Below, in pieces: positions 1-13,700 of a DNA stretch of 64,000 nt (position 1 is its first letter; every line of letters starts with the position of its first letter). The notes under the pieces are model-generated. The model was given only the letters and a program-made list of their open reading frames with translations, was not told where the DNA came from and did not search any database. The stretch is taken from the NCBI RefSeq assembly GCF_001640805.2, contig NC_066838.1, positions 7,024,601 to 7,088,600 on the forward strand. Reading direction: 5' to 3'. This DNA comes from Lates calcarifer. Its lineage: Eukaryota > Chordata > Actinopteri > Centropomidae. The position numbers and the translations under genes are program-made.

Positions 1-1166
1 ACAGATGTACGGTGTTAAGGACAAGGACAACAAAAAATTGTACTGTTCCACTACTACTGGCACAGATAAACAAAAGTGGACCTCTGATAAGACTGACAGT
101 GTATTTTTTAGATATTAAAAGGCTTGATGATGAAAGGCTTCCTGAAATACAAAATCAAAGTGTGAAGTGATCACACAAATCACAGGATGGTCTAGTGGGG
201 TTTGGCAGTAGATTTCTGGGGCAGAGGGGAGACTCCACCCAGATGTCACAAGGGGTGGGGTAGGTAGTGAGATGTTCTGGTGCACAAGAGGATAGAGGCA
301 AGAGAGGCAAGCTGGAGGACAGAGCCAGATTAAACTAATGAGAGTGAACAAGCAGAGGACAATTGGGAGGGGAGCTGCTAATTAACCCCTTGGTGAAGGG
401 GAGTGAGGCTCGGTAAGCTTCCTGGCATTAAACACTGAGCACAGGAGGCCTACACTTACTTCACCCTGGATTTCTGGGCCTTCTCAAAATATAGCTTTTC
501 TCCTCTGGTTTTTAGTCAAACACAGTCTGAACACAAAAAGCATGACGTATAATGTTCAAAGTGTCGAGGTACTCTGAGGTTGAATGATCTACATTACACT
601 ATTACATCATTCTGTATGCACAAGGCACAAAATAACAAATGTCCCACTACTGTGGCAACATTTTAATGATTATCTATGTGACGTGACTGATGAGCAGAGG
701 CAAACACAATCAAATGATAACACAACTGTCAGTGATGGGTTTTCACTACCATTTTCCCCATGGAGCACAATGTTCTTTTTCCACTCCAAAGATGCTGAAC
801 TGTATTTTTAGATCAGTCTCACATTCAGGGTTTTTGTTAAATACTAGAATACTACACCTGTAAACAGGCTGAATCTGAATATGTATCTTTCTTTTGTATC
901 TATGTAGCTTAGGCCTTTTGCAAAGTCAAAAACTGTTGTTCAATGGACCTAAAGTCTGGTTTTTATCATCAGAAAGCACTTAAATCAAATATCATAGCAC
1001 ATAGCACACGTCTAAAATCACCTTCATAAAAAGATCGTGCTGTAAAATAATGACATTCATCATATGTTTCAAATTTGATATTTGCCCCAAACTGTAACAA
1101 GTGTCTTCATGTCTTCAGGTTACCACAGCAGAATAGAAAACAACAGTGAATCATTACTGGCAAAGA

Positions 1167-1237
1167 GCTGTGTATGGCCAGTACCAATCCATTAAAAATG
1201 CCTGCATCTTTAATGGATTGATACTGGCTATACAAGC
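1167..1237. ncRNA. pre-miRNA-like hairpin of unknown identity
   Basis: Imperfect inverted repeat. The arm at 1,173-1,196 pairs with 1,209-1,232 over 24 positions with two non-Watson-Crick pairs, around a 12-nt loop. With one bulged base the stem extends to about 29 bp (1,167-1,196 with 1,209-1,237). Size, stem and loop resemble a metazoan pre-miRNA on either strand. A short MITE would look similar. I do not recognise a known mature miRNA in the arms. No expression evidence is available from sequence. Confidence 0.4.
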
Positions 1238-2619
1238 CCACAACAATTTCCAGTCCTACACTTCTTAGCTCAGAGTACATCGGGTGATAAAAATGCGGCA
1301 TCCTGGCCCATTACAATACTGGAGCTGACAATGTTGTGATCACGAGAACAACAGACAAGGAGGAATTCACGAACAAACAAATCATAACGAGGAGTTTGAA
1401 ATGACACAGCAGTGTGCGTCTGTTAAAAATGCAAGCAGAGTCATAAAAAATATCTTTAAGTGCGCATATTTTAAGTTTCATTTGTAGGGGGAGGGTGTGT
1501 GTAAATGTTGTAAGAAGTGTCGTAGAGAAAAAGGTGATTGAAACATCCAAAAAACGCTCTGAACAGGGGACATAGTGCACATTGTGAGTTTGATCAGTAT
1601 TGTTGAATGTGAAGAGAAAAGCTGTATGTAATGAGTTATTACAGTGTTTCAGTCTGATCCGTGGTGATTTTTTTTTAAAATATATTACCCTGCTGTGAGA
1701 CACAGACAGTCAGTCATGTATTAAGCACAAGTTAGTGTTGGAAAGGTGGGGTAGATATGGTGGGCTTAATAATTTACAGCCTCCTGCTTGGATACCAGCT
1801 GCCACACCCAGAGCTGCATCCCGTCTCCCCCGTCTGATCGCTCCCTCCATCTCACTTCTCTGTGGGACTTTATATTCCAGTGCTTCAGAGTGCCATTAAG
1901 ATTGCGGCTGATTTCCTGCTCCTGGAGTTGTACAGTATGAGGGGTTAGAGCAGGATATGGATGGGGTTGGTCTTTGTTACAGTCAGTCAGTAGCTGGCTG
2001 TGGCAGAGTCTCAGCTACTGATCATCTGTGTCAGCATGCTGCCTCCGCCTTAATATGAGCGCAGAGCCGCTCTGAGCAGGCGTTTCCTTTTTAAGGGTGT
2101 TTCCCTAGCTCTGCTTGTCTTTCTCTCTTCCCTTTGTCAAAACATTCAGCGGATGTGGCGACAGCACACACACTTTACAAATACACTTGCTCTGTGGTTT
2201 CTGCTACTACCACTGCACTTGCCAGTGTCCATCCAGGCTTTGAACCAGGCTGTGCAATCAGCTGCATTACAATAACAAGTTACAGAGGACATCCTGACAG
2301 GCAGGCTTATGTTAACAGACAAATGTAGGGATAGAGAAACAAAGAGACACCAAGGAGACCGGCACTTCACACAAAATTAGGTCAGTCTGACTTATATTAA
2401 GCCTGGCCCATGAACACATAATCAAGACTGACTGAAGGTGAGTATACTGAGGATGCCATGAGACAAGTGAATGTTACTAAAGGAAAGAAGCAACAGCGGT
2501 CACAATTAACCTGATAACCAAAAGAGCTGTTATCTGTTACTATATGTACAGAACTGATTTTGTCGAGTGTACATTTAGCACAAATAAGATTATGTTCACT
2601 GTTTAGAGATTAGTTTTGA

Positions 2620-3175
2620 ATTTGTGCATAAGCAGAGGAATACACTCATATATGATCAGCAGCAGATACAGGTCAGGAGCTTCAGTTCACATCAACATCA
2701 GAGAGAGGTAATACGTGATTTCAGTGACTGTGACATGATTGTTGGTGTCAGAAGAGCTGGTTTGAGTATTTCTGAAACTGCTGATCTCCTGGGATTTTCA
2801 CACACAACAGTTTACAGTTTCTACTCAGAGTGGCGCAAAAAACACAAAACAGTGAGTGAGCAGCAGCTCTGCAGACGGAAACACCTTGTTGATGAGAGAG
2901 GTCAGGAGGAGAACGGCAGGACTATTTGGAGCAGAGAGGAAAAGCTGCTAAGGTAACTCAGATAACCACTCTTTACAACTGTGGTGAGAAACATTTCAGA
3001 CTGCACGACACTACAGTAGCAGGGGACCATGGGTTTTACTCCTGTCAGCCAAGAACAGAAATCTGATCTGAGGAACTTGGATTTCTGTGGAGGTACACAG
3101 ATGGTTGAGTCAGAATCTGGCGTTAACAACATTAACCCATGGACCTAACGTGCCTTGTGTTGACAGTGTAGAACA
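2620..3175 (+). mobile_element. Tc1-like transposase relic A
   Basis: The plus-strand reading from 2,708 gives VIRDFSDCDMIVGVRRAGLS then ISETADLLGFSHTTVY, the paired helix-turn-helix start of fish Tc1-like transposases. It continues with the linker block HLVDERGQ. After 2,956 the frame breaks. TQITTLYNCGE is readable in a new frame, followed by a large deletion, then the remains of the 'LLSAKNRN' and 'TDG+V++W' segments to about 3,165. There are frameshifts, stops and no DDE triad, so it is inactive. Ends with terminal repeats were not seen. Confidence 0.88.
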
Positions 3176-4299
3176 TACCCAGTATTAATGTGGGGTTCCC
3201 TATAAACTGCTCTACATACATCACATTTTCTTTGGGACTGAGGTTTCTAATAAACTAAAGCAACATTTTAGTTCAACCAAGCTCATACCAGAGAGATGAC
3301 AATGTAAACAACTAACTTTTTATTTTAGAGCTAAATACTTCTTTAGACTTGTAGACTTTGTAACGTGCAGCTTGTCACACAGCTTCTTGACAGCCATCTG
3401 TTCTGCATCACCGTATATGTGCCTGATTTCATTTGGAGATAAATATCGCAACTAGCTTAAAAATGCAGGCTGTGAGAACGAGTGTGGTTATAGTTAGAGC
3501 ACAAGATAAGTGTGAATCAAATACAAATCTGAAAGTTAAAAAAGAAAAAATCTTATCCCCTGGTGGATGATCAGGTCAACAAAGAGAAACCTCACAAGCA
3601 AAAACAAGCTAACCGTGCACTTGTAACTGTTTTGTGTGTGTTGTTTTCATGTCATTTTTTTATTTAAATGGACACAAACGTTGCATCCAGGTCAATGCCA
3701 GATTGGTAATATGGCAAATAGCTCCTATTCCTGTCTTACAATGTCTTACAAATACACTTAAGAGGTCTTGAAGCAGCTGGAATGGCTTTTAGAAAAGCAC
3801 TCTGTCTGAGGAGAAGCCACCACCCCCCATTTCTTCTTCTTCTCTCCATCTGTCTATCTAGCCAGTGGAAGAAAACTCTCTGCAATATTTACAAGAGTTC
3901 TCCCACCCCTTGCTCTCTCACTTTGAATACGACAAGTCTCTTACTGTGCCTCTGCACCTCCAGCCTAACCACTAATGACAACTTCACCTCTGAGTAGATC
4001 CAACTACTGAACTGGCAACAAAATGACCAAGTTAAAGTAATGTCAAATACAGAGTGGTGCAGGGATGATGTATTTTTGTAGTCCAACCGTGAAGTTAGCA
4101 CCACCCTGTTTCCCTCCACAAAAAGCCAATGAGATGTTTTCATTGGGTTTTGGATTATTACAGAAAATAAACTGTAACCAACCAAAGTTTCTGGTCCTTA
4201 CAGGTTTAGTTCATCAGATAATCTTCACAGATGAACATCACTGATGTCTGAAACCTAAATCCAATCTTCAGAAGTAAAAAGTTAATGTTCAATTAAATT

Positions 4300-4445
4300 A
4301 AATTCAATTCAATTTTATTTATATAGCACCATATCACAACAAAAGTCATCTCAAGGTACTTTTCATATAGAGCTGGTCTAGACCATACTCTTTAAAATAG
4401 GTATTTACAGAGAGACCCAACAGATCCCACCATGTTAGGCTATAA
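4300..4445 (+). repeat. dispersed teleost repeat fragment
   Basis: Begins with a CAATTCAATTTTATTTATAT head followed by AGCACCATATCACAAC and a 'TCATCTCAAGGTACTTT' core. This is the left end of a very common fish repeat seen beside many genes. I do not assign it to a class. The 3' part is diverged. Confidence 0.65.
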
Positions 4446-6884
4446 ACCAACTACATCGCGGTCACATGACATCAACGTCTCCACCACTAAACTTCCAACT
4501 TATCATTTAATTTAAAATCTTCTACAAAATCCTTTCTTCTTAGAAAGTTACTGATCGTTTGAAAGAGTGTGAGTAGAAACACAATGAGGCTGTATAGGTG
4601 GACTGGTGAGTAGACTGGTTTTCATGTTAACATCACCAACACCCTCTGAAGTCTCATTTAGACACTTGTTAGCGGTCGCCTTTTTAAGACAAGTAAAAGC
4701 TTCAAACATCATCACTGACAGTGAAATGTGAAAATGTCTTGAACTTGGGTTAAAACCACAGAGCTTATTTCAGGCATTAAACCAAAAAGCCCTTCTAAAA
4801 CCCAAAAACCCATTGCTAACATGCTAACTTATTTCTAGGTTTTACTGCTAACAGGAAACTGCCCTGATCCACATCTAGAGAACCACACCTTTAATTCTGC
4901 TCTGTTAAAAGTACAGTCAACTTCATGCTGTGAATGAGGTCCAATCCTGCATCCACATCATTTTGTTTCATTAATTTACTGTAGTCTCACTTTAGCTACA
5001 TGTGCACTGTGAAGCTGAACAATTAAGACTATATTCAGTAGTCTGAAGTACTGAAGTAATAAACACTCCTGACATGGATGTTATGTCAGTTTTAATTTTC
5101 TGGGTCTGAAGATCTCTAGTTTTGACATTTTTAATCACACACACAAAAAAAAAATAAAAATAAAAAAAACAGATGATACTGTAAATGCATGTGTTTTTGT
5201 TTTTTTTCCAGTCCAGTTGTTGGGTGAGGGTTGGTCTAAGTGCTGTGGGGAAGTGATGCATGGTAAATGTAGCTGAAACACAACCAGGTCACAGAGGAGG
5301 CAGGAACAAGGGGGCTGATGAGGCAGTAAGAGAAGACAGAAGGGGATCGCTCCTGGACATTTCTTAAAAGCCCCATACAATCTCTCTCGCTTTGTCATTC
5401 TCTCCAACACACATATTCCTTCTCTCTCTCTATGGCTTCTTGGTGTTTTCCTACCAAACAAAAGGCAACTGCAGCACTGTAGAAGAGAAAGCGAATCCTT
5501 ACTTGCCATGTCTGGTTAGCATCAGTATGAAAGAATATATTGCAACATTTTTAAGCTGGTGTTGGCAAATACCAGCATTTCAATACCAATACAAAAACAA
5601 AGCACCAAGTAAAATTGGCTGCACATAAAAATATGAAAAAATACTGCTACAATTTTGCAGCTTTTCTTTGAACAATTAATGATTAACTAATGATTATTTT
5701 TTATTATTGACCAATATGCTGATTATTTTTTAATTATTCATTAAGTCAGTAAAACATCAGAAAAAAGTGGAAAACTGCCATTGTCTAGATTTCTTTTTTT
5801 TTTTTTTTTTATGGTTTGTCTCAGCACTAACATGAAGGAATGTTTGAGAATACAAACACCAACCTCTCTAAAACATGTGAGGAGAGTCAGCACAAAAATA
5901 TAATGACAGGAATATTTAAGTAGCTACACTCAGAATGTCCACCAACCCTGTAGAATCAAACAGGAGAGCCGTGGTCGTTCTTCATGTCACAAATCTGACA
6001 GTAAAAAGACAATCTGAGATGTTTCTGAGCATCTGCTCTGACAATGACATACAGGAGATAACGAGCAAAGATTGACAAATTTTTTAATCAATGTCTGACA
6101 AGTAGGTGGATCTCAAGTCTCCTTATGGGTCTCAAGAAGAATGGCTGAACTGAAAATGAACAGCCTCGGGCTCCATAACCCATTTTGCTCCACTGAAAGT
6201 AGAGCAAAAATCCTAGGGCTACAAATGAGTATGCATAAGCTGACACAGTTCTGATCATGATGTTCTGCTCAGTTTATGTGCCCAATTCATCTGACAGAAA
6301 AATGAAACAGTACAGTGCAGCAATTTTCTAACGAGCCTACATCTACCTTTTCCCTGCACAGTCAGAGATCGTACCATAAAGACGGTTTCATTATTCAGCT
6401 GTTCTTGTCAAGTCAACTCTGAAACATCCATACCAGACAAACGTGCTCAGAAGAATCTCACATGCATTAACAAAATACCTGACACACATTTGCTTTATCT
6501 GCTTTCAGTGATATCATGCTACTATCTAATAGCTCGGAACAGGGTGAAAGGCTAGCTTTAAAAAATTTGTGACACAAAAACCTTTCCACATCAGTGGACT
6601 TGGAGCCAGGGGCAATAAGTGTGCAGTGAAACCCTTGCATTTCCTGGACAACAGTCACACTACCTAAAAGATTAAGAAAAATAACCTACTATCAAGTGAC
6701 ACAGTGCACCGACACCGTGTTTCTGTTATCAACAGCTTACTAATTACCACGTTATTGTTATTTAGCCTCTTCAGAGAAGTCTGAATGGGCTCATGGTAGA
6801 AGTAAATGTAATTACATGAGTTATGAACGGTTTCTATACAGGTGAGACAGACTGATGACATACTGTCTTTCATGTGTGTACCCC

Positions 6885-6955
6885 ACCTGCTGCCCCATGT
6901 GACCCTGCACAGGTTAAGCTTATACAGAAAATGGAGGATGGATGAATCAAAGTTG
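6885..6955 (+). repeat. dispersed repeat 3'-tail fragment
   Basis: Reads TGACCCTGCACAGGTTAAGC then a 'TACAGAAAATGGAGGATGGATGAAT' type tail split over 6,917-6,948. It resembles the common teleost repeat tail that ends in TGGA-type tandem units. Short, and class uncertain. Confidence 0.5.
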
Positions 6956-9900
6956 TATATAAGTGTTTCTATGGCCTTAAATGACTGAATTTTTTAAACT
7001 GCTGCCTTGTGTCTTATGGTGCTATTTTCAGAGTAGGATATTACTGCTATATTTAGAAATTTTGCTAAAAACCTTTACATTTGACTTTTCATGAATATGT
7101 ACTTACTACACTTCGCAAAAATTATGATTAAAGTGTCTTTTAAAACTTACAAATACTGTTCTCAGATTCCAGTGGCGCCAAAATACTTTTTAACTGATAG
7201 TGGTAGTGGCCATTACCTCCGAGTGCCTCTCATATTTTTTTATCAAGAAAATGTGCTGAAGAAGTACTATTCCAACCAAACATGTTTTCATGCAATTTTT
7301 TAATCTTTCCTGAAACTAGGATCCAATGTAGCTACTGTCACATTGATTGTTTAAGCTGCTACCTATAGTTGACTTACTCCACACCTAGTATCAGCAGATA
7401 TTCTATTATGTCCTATTAAGTCCTTTTTTGCCTTTATTAACGGTAATATCAAAACATCTTGCACTTTGAAAAGAAGTGCTTCTCAGTAGCTTTCTTTTCT
7501 AACACACACATCCCTTAAACACAGTTGATCCACTGTGACTTGAAACAGGCTTGGGCCTTGCAAAAAACATTACTGAGGCTACATGTGGAATTTGGTTGAT
7601 CTGTCCCTTTAACTGATCAGAATTTTATATGTGTGCACTGTGAATGTGGCTGCCTGCTGTCGGTAATGTCTGATGATAGGAGACATAACATCAATGGTAC
7701 TGACAGTAGAGTTTAGGTGATTGATTAGTAAAACATTCCATGATGCTGTGAGCTCTTGGTAGACTGGGTTGAGAGGAACAGCAGACACTGGCTATTGTAA
7801 GTGACTGAACAAGCAAATAAAACTAAATGAAAACAACACATATCTGACAATATGATTCACCATAAGCTGGTCTGTAATACAATGCTCTAACCATCACAAC
7901 ACTGGAACAAGAAAAAAAACAAAAAACAGAAAAGACGACTGAGAACAAGATTCAAGCCAATGTTGGCCCACTGAAAAACTGAGTCACATACATTAACAAA
8001 GGTATGTTTTGTGCTTTGGACGGCTGCACAACCAGCTTTTCATACAGGAAAATGAATGAGTTAGATTAAAAAAGGAAAGAGAAAAAAAAGGAAAGGAAGA
8101 TCAGGCTAGCCCAAAGCCAAAAGCATGACTTTATTTAAAACATAAAATACACTCCTTTGATTGCATTAATAATCACACCCCTCCCCCCATGCTTTCTCTC
8201 CGAGCTTCCAAGAGAAGAACAAGTGTGTGTGAAGAGTCACATGACAGCTAGCCCACTCTTTTGCTCAAGTGACTATGGCCTCTCCTGCTTTAAAGAGGAA
8301 GAAGTCTCACTAACGCTGGCAGTCTTTCCTCGTCATCTCGGGATTCAGGTTTGGTTACATTTTCCCCGTGGCAGTCAAATGTAAGGGCTAGAATGTAAAT
8401 AGACAGAGAGGCAGTCTCTATTCAAAGCAGAGCAGAAGTTGACATGTACATGCAAAGTACTGCCAGGGCTTGTGATGGGCTTTCGGCAGGATTACACAGC
8501 GTCTGAGTGGTGACAGGCCTGTGTGGGGGTCATTAAGCAGGCCTGGTGCCACTTAGTTTGACTATTCAAAATAGTGGCCAAGACCTTTGGGCCAGTGGTG
8601 ACAAGCTGTGGATGCATAACTGCACTACAGTCAAACTACACACAAATCTACACTGTGAAAACATTAGGAAGATGTAATGTTGACCCTGGAGAGAAATAAA
8701 CAACTGATAACAGAACAGACAAAGAGTCAAACATACTTAGAAAAAACAGAGATTTGGGAACACAGATGTACAAAAGTAAAACAGGTCCCAGCTGGACTAC
8801 AGTGAAACTGTCAGAATACATATTTGCCTCCACCTTGTTGTGTGATGGTTCCCAGGAGTTGTAGCCTGAACATGTCAAGTCCACATCAAATACTGTTAGA
8901 TATTACCAACACGTTGCCAATGATTTTAACCAGGAAGTAAAAAGGTGTGTGTTTATTTTCATGTCAGGAGAGAAGACAAAATGCCTTTCACACAGAAGAC
9001 ATGTACATGACGTGGGTCTGCTGAGTGGACATTCACCTCGTGCTGGACCCCTCCATGTGAGACAGTTGTCACAGGCTAATCTCTGGTTCTCACTGCTGCC
9101 TGAGACACCATTCTGTAGCTCCATCGACTTACAGAATTGCCAAATAAAAGTTAGTTTTCGGTTTCACTTCTGTCCTCTTGTCCATATATGCACATCCCTT
9201 CTCCCTCACTTGCCCACATATGATTATTTTCTGTTTCTTTCTCTTTGCTTTACTAATGTCAAAATCATTAAATTCATTGCAATTTCTTATACATGCAGTG
9301 ACAGTTACATCATACCTAACATTAGAACCAGTTTTCTAGGTAGCAACCTGCAGCAAGGATCCCATTAAAACAAAAGCTGACCTGAACCCCACCCTCCTCC
9401 AACAAAGTCAGGAGGACTGACCTAAACCAAAACTTTCATGATATTTGAATGACTATGTATACTGGTTAACAACCTGTGTGTCATCTGCCAGAGTCCATCA
9501 GTGAAGGAGGTGAAGGAACTTATTGTCTATGTTTTGTCTCACAACCTTGACCTGGGATGCAGTTCATACATGTGGTCTGTGCTACAGCTCACTGTTTGCT
9601 GGGTAAAAATACAAATGCTTTGGATCTCAGTCGCCACAACAGTCTCAGGCCTGGGGTGATTCACCGTACCAGTGCACAATTTAAATGGTTAATGTGTCAT
9701 GTGATTAGATTCGCCTTCATACGTGTTTTTGATTAACTTCTGATAATTGGTGGACCCATTGTGACAAGATGAATCAATTCCACAAGAATCAGGAACAAGT
9801 CCAGTTTTCAGTGTCGATTCAACTCTCAGATCATCTTTATTAGCACCTGCACATCTTTCAGGTAAATACAAGAGGACAGAATTAAATTAATTAACATTTC

Positions 9901-10167
9901 AAAACATGTCCACTCCACGTCCTAATATTGATACTGCTGGCACCCAATACTTTCTTACTATGAGAATGAGGTTTGAGGTTTGTATTTGACCAATCACCAG
10001 CAAGCAATACAACATTAGAACCATTAGAAAGTCCTATCTCTGGGGTACTAAAAAGATTCTACAGTTCCTGGAAAAGTATGTGTGATTAGAACGAACTGGA
10101 ATCTTCTTCCTCTTGTATTATCAGATGGAACTTGTAGTGCAGTCAAAGCTGGTATTGTCTTTTTATG

Positions 10168-10735
10168 TAGCGTACTTTCCGGACTATTGAGTGCACCTGA
10201 ATATAAGCCGCACCCACTAAATTTAAAAAGAAAAAAAAAAAAAAATGCACATATATAGGCCGCACTTGTCTACAAGCCGCAGGTGTCTACATTGTAACAT
10301 GAGATAATTACACATTCACGCTGCCGTCTCCAGCGTCTCACCATCGATTCACTGATGCCAAGCTTACGTGCAGCAGCTCTATTTCCTTTTTCGACAGCCA
10401 GATCGATTGCCTTTAACTTAAAAGCTGCATCATATGCATTTATTCGTGTGTTTTCCATGATGAGGGTGTGTGCATTAAGCGAAAAATGACTGATTTGAAT
10501 TTGACTGAATTTGACTGAATTTAGTGTGAGAACGTTTGATCTAATTCGAACAGTTTCATTGGTTCACTGTGACCTGTTTGGTAATCTCATTGGTCTGATG
10601 TGACGAGGCTAAATGTTTTGGCGGCATGAAGCTCGTTAGCCCGTAAAAATCTATAAATTAGCCGCATCGTTGTTTAAGCTGCAAGGTTCAAAGTGTGTGA
10701 AAAAAATAGCGGCTTATAGTCTGGAAATTACAGTA
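10168..10735 (-). mobile_element. 568-bp terminal-inverted-repeat element with BrkDBD ORF
   Basis: The left end TAGCGTACTTTCCGGACTAT and the inverse of the right end TACTGTAATTTCCAGACTAT match at 16 of 20 positions and both begin with TA, fitting pogo-type TA duplications. Inner sub-repeats (AAGCCGCA type) recur near both ends. The minus-strand ORF at 10,270-10,458 codes 62 residues: YDAAFKLKAIDLAVEKGNRA then AARKLGISESMVRRWRRQRE. That is a Brinker/BrkDBD-type helix-turn-helix as found in front of pogo-like transposases. No catalytic domain is present, so the element is nonautonomous. Confidence 0.8.
10270..10458 (-). CDS. stand-alone BrkDBD peptide inside the TIR element
   Basis: An intact 62-codon ORF with an ATG. 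Residues about 6-50 form the DNA-binding fold (FKLKAIDLA...GNRAAARKLG...MVRRWRRQ). The last dozen residues are not domain-like. In full-length relatives this domain precedes a DDE transposase; here it ends at a stop. Whether it is transcribed is unknown, and decayed relics of this size can keep an ORF by chance. Confidence 0.5.
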   Translation of the reverse strand: MENTRINAYDAAFKLKAIDLAVEKGNRAAARKLGISESMVRRWRRQRECVIISCYNVDTCGL

Positions 10736-13700
10736 CTCAGCAAAGCATTGGAAATATAAAACAATGAGAGAGAGCAGACGTGTTCAAGTTGTAATGGCAT
10801 CACATAGCAGGGTGGCAGCAGGATGTATGCTAAATATGTATTCTGACAAATTTCCTGTAGTCCAAGGCTGACCTGTTTATACACTGCTTTTCTGTGGGGT
10901 GGGGGGTTAAATGTTGGGAATATTTCCTGCATCATCCCTTTCACTACAACTCACAGACTCCACCTGGTTCTGGTGTAGAGGAAAAGACGTCCTGTTGTTT
11001 GGAGTTTATTGTTGTTTTCACCTTTGAGAATATGTCAAATTTGATTTTGACAACAGTAAACTGGAGCCCTGAACCTTCTACTGACACTTAGCGTTAAAAA
11101 TAACACATAGACCTGCAACTAGTGATAACTGTGTGTGTCAAACAGTGTGCAGTGGGTGTGGTGTGTATACAACTAATACAGAGGATACAGGTCAAACTCA
11201 GTTGCACAGACAACGTCTGACCAACATGTAGTTAAAAACACAACTGTAGTGACAGAGACGCAATCTTTAGCTCCACATTTGCCTACGGATGTGCTACACA
11301 CCCTGATGAAACCATTTCAGTTGTGTTCTGTTGGACAGACAGTCAAGAGGAGAAAGGATTTAGATTGCTAAACCACAATACATCAGTCCTAAGAGTAAAG
11401 TAATGGAAAACATAATGCAGAAGCCACCACTAATGGTCCATTTATATTAAGATACAAGAATAAGATAGTTGATGAAGACACCACTGTGGATGGAGAGAGT
11501 TAGAATAGAGCAATGGACAAGCCAAGGCCCATGTATTAGCAGACATGTTGTCCTGAGTGTTTTCTACAGCACTCGCACTAAAACGATGGAATAAGGAGAC
11601 AGGAAATAATAATAATAATTATTATTATTATTATTTTTAATCAGAAAACTGAGTGTAGGGACACTTCAGCTACAGTAGGATGAGTTTTCCCTTATGAACA
11701 TGTCAATGACTAGGCCTTTTTGTTTTAAAATGATTGAGATGATTATAATCTCACCCACAACATCCTCCTTTATAAAGAGCACTCCACCTTTTCTGTGTTA
11801 CAATTCACAACACAGGAGGATACAAGGCTGACCTATACCACAATCAGCACCATCATTACTGTTGTTAATTACAAGACTATACAAAAAACATCACAGTGTG
11901 CCAGGAACTTTCATTACATTATACTTACATCCGATGTTCTAAACGAACTTGGTACAGACACATATCTGAAGTCACACCTGCACGTCGGTGCCTGTTTATG
12001 CCTTCCTGTGGTAACAGGCACATTTGGGTGACTTGCAAATGTGTCTGCACTTTGGATACAGCTACAGTATTTCCACAGGCGTGATATTACTCGTCCTGGG
12101 TTCAGCAATAATGACACACAGCTACTGGAAAATGTACTAACAGAGGAAGTTAATTCTATCCAATCATGCAGCATTCTTTTAGGAATTGACCACCAATCCT
12201 CAACTGGCACAGCAGGGGTTTGTTGAGTTAGCAAGACAACACAGGCTGTTGTTTAAATGAAGAAGGTTGGGTAGAAAGTCAAGCATGTCATCACCTTAAA
12301 TGACAACCTCAAATGTACAGAGCTTTTCTGGATAAACTAGAGAACAAGATGTCAGTTGTGTGATGGTCGTTCTGCCGCTCAGAACTCATGTAGCCACACA
12401 GCTGTTAAAATCATCCCGAAAGGGGCAATGATACAGACTGATGACATATACTGTTACTGTGCCAGTAAAGACAGGAGAGTTTACCACCTGAAGCCACACC
12501 ATCCAATAAAACAGAGAGTGAAAACACAACACCAGAAATAAGACCCATCCGCTCTCAAAAATTAGGGATTTTAACTACAGAATGTGACCGACCCCTGGCT
12601 GTAAATATTTCAGACTATACCTGGGGTTCTTATTCTAATCTTCATTTGAATAATTGATATCCACTCATAAAATCAGATCCATCTTTTAAAAGTAAACCTT
12701 TTACAGTCTATGTATAGTCTATGGACTAGTTAGTCTTGTGCAGCCAGTACAACGAGATCCGGCCACGTATGAGACTAAAAACATGGCGGGAGCAGCTCCA
12801 CTGCACCGCCAAGCCTAAAGCAAGGTGTCTCATTGCATTTCAAATTCAAAAACTGGTGAAATACTGAGGAAATCTCAAAAAAACATTTAACCAGGTATCA
12901 CTCAGATCTGCTGTCTGCAAAAAGACAATCAATCTGAAACAAACCTCACTGGAAAATGTATTTGCATGTAACTTAAGATCCAATTCTCCATGTGCCCAAA
13001 AAATAACTTTGGTGCACGCAAGAATTTACCGCCATACAGCATTTTGGCTCAAGCGATATCTTTGCATCACCAGGGCCAGTGTTTCTTCTGTATGAGTTTT
13101 CTAAACTATGAGCAATGCTGTTACTGCACAAAGGAGCTGTCTCACTCCACAACACGTAAATCACCTCCTCTTCTTACAATCTGGAGGTGAGATAACTATG
13201 GCATGACGGGTTTCATGGACTTCCCAGTGTCGACTCCAGAGGTTTTACAAGACTGATTTTCAAAATGTTCCAAAAGAACAACTCCTGATTTACTGCACTA
13301 TTTTAACAGGTAATTCATTGTTGTTGGTCTTTCACATACAACTGTTGTACCTTTTGGTTGTTTCTGCTTTGATATTTACTCAGTGTGTGTCCCAACCACT
13401 GTAGCTGATTGCACAAAAGCTTTGAGAGACAATCACAGCAAAGTGTAAGTTTCCCTGAGGTCTTAGTGATGTTGACATTGGGTATGTCTTATTTACACTG
13501 ACTACCTGGTAAAGAGATTTAAAATCTAAAGTTGCTGCTTATAATACGCTAAGGACATGTATACATGGTTAATATATTGGATTTGTTTACTTATTCTGGG
13601 TTGTTGTCTTGACACAGAGTGCAGTGTCTCTGCACCACACCCTCTGCACTACAGAGAGGGCTTATTGGCACATGACTTTATAGAAAGTTCAGTGAAGTAA

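Noticed and set aside
1311..1703. 130-codon minus-strand ORF
   Set aside because: Composition typical of AT-rich chance ORFs; no domain and no neighbouring exons.
8949..9368. 139-codon plus-strand ORF
   Set aside because: No recognisable motif; Phe/Ser/Cys-rich chance translation.
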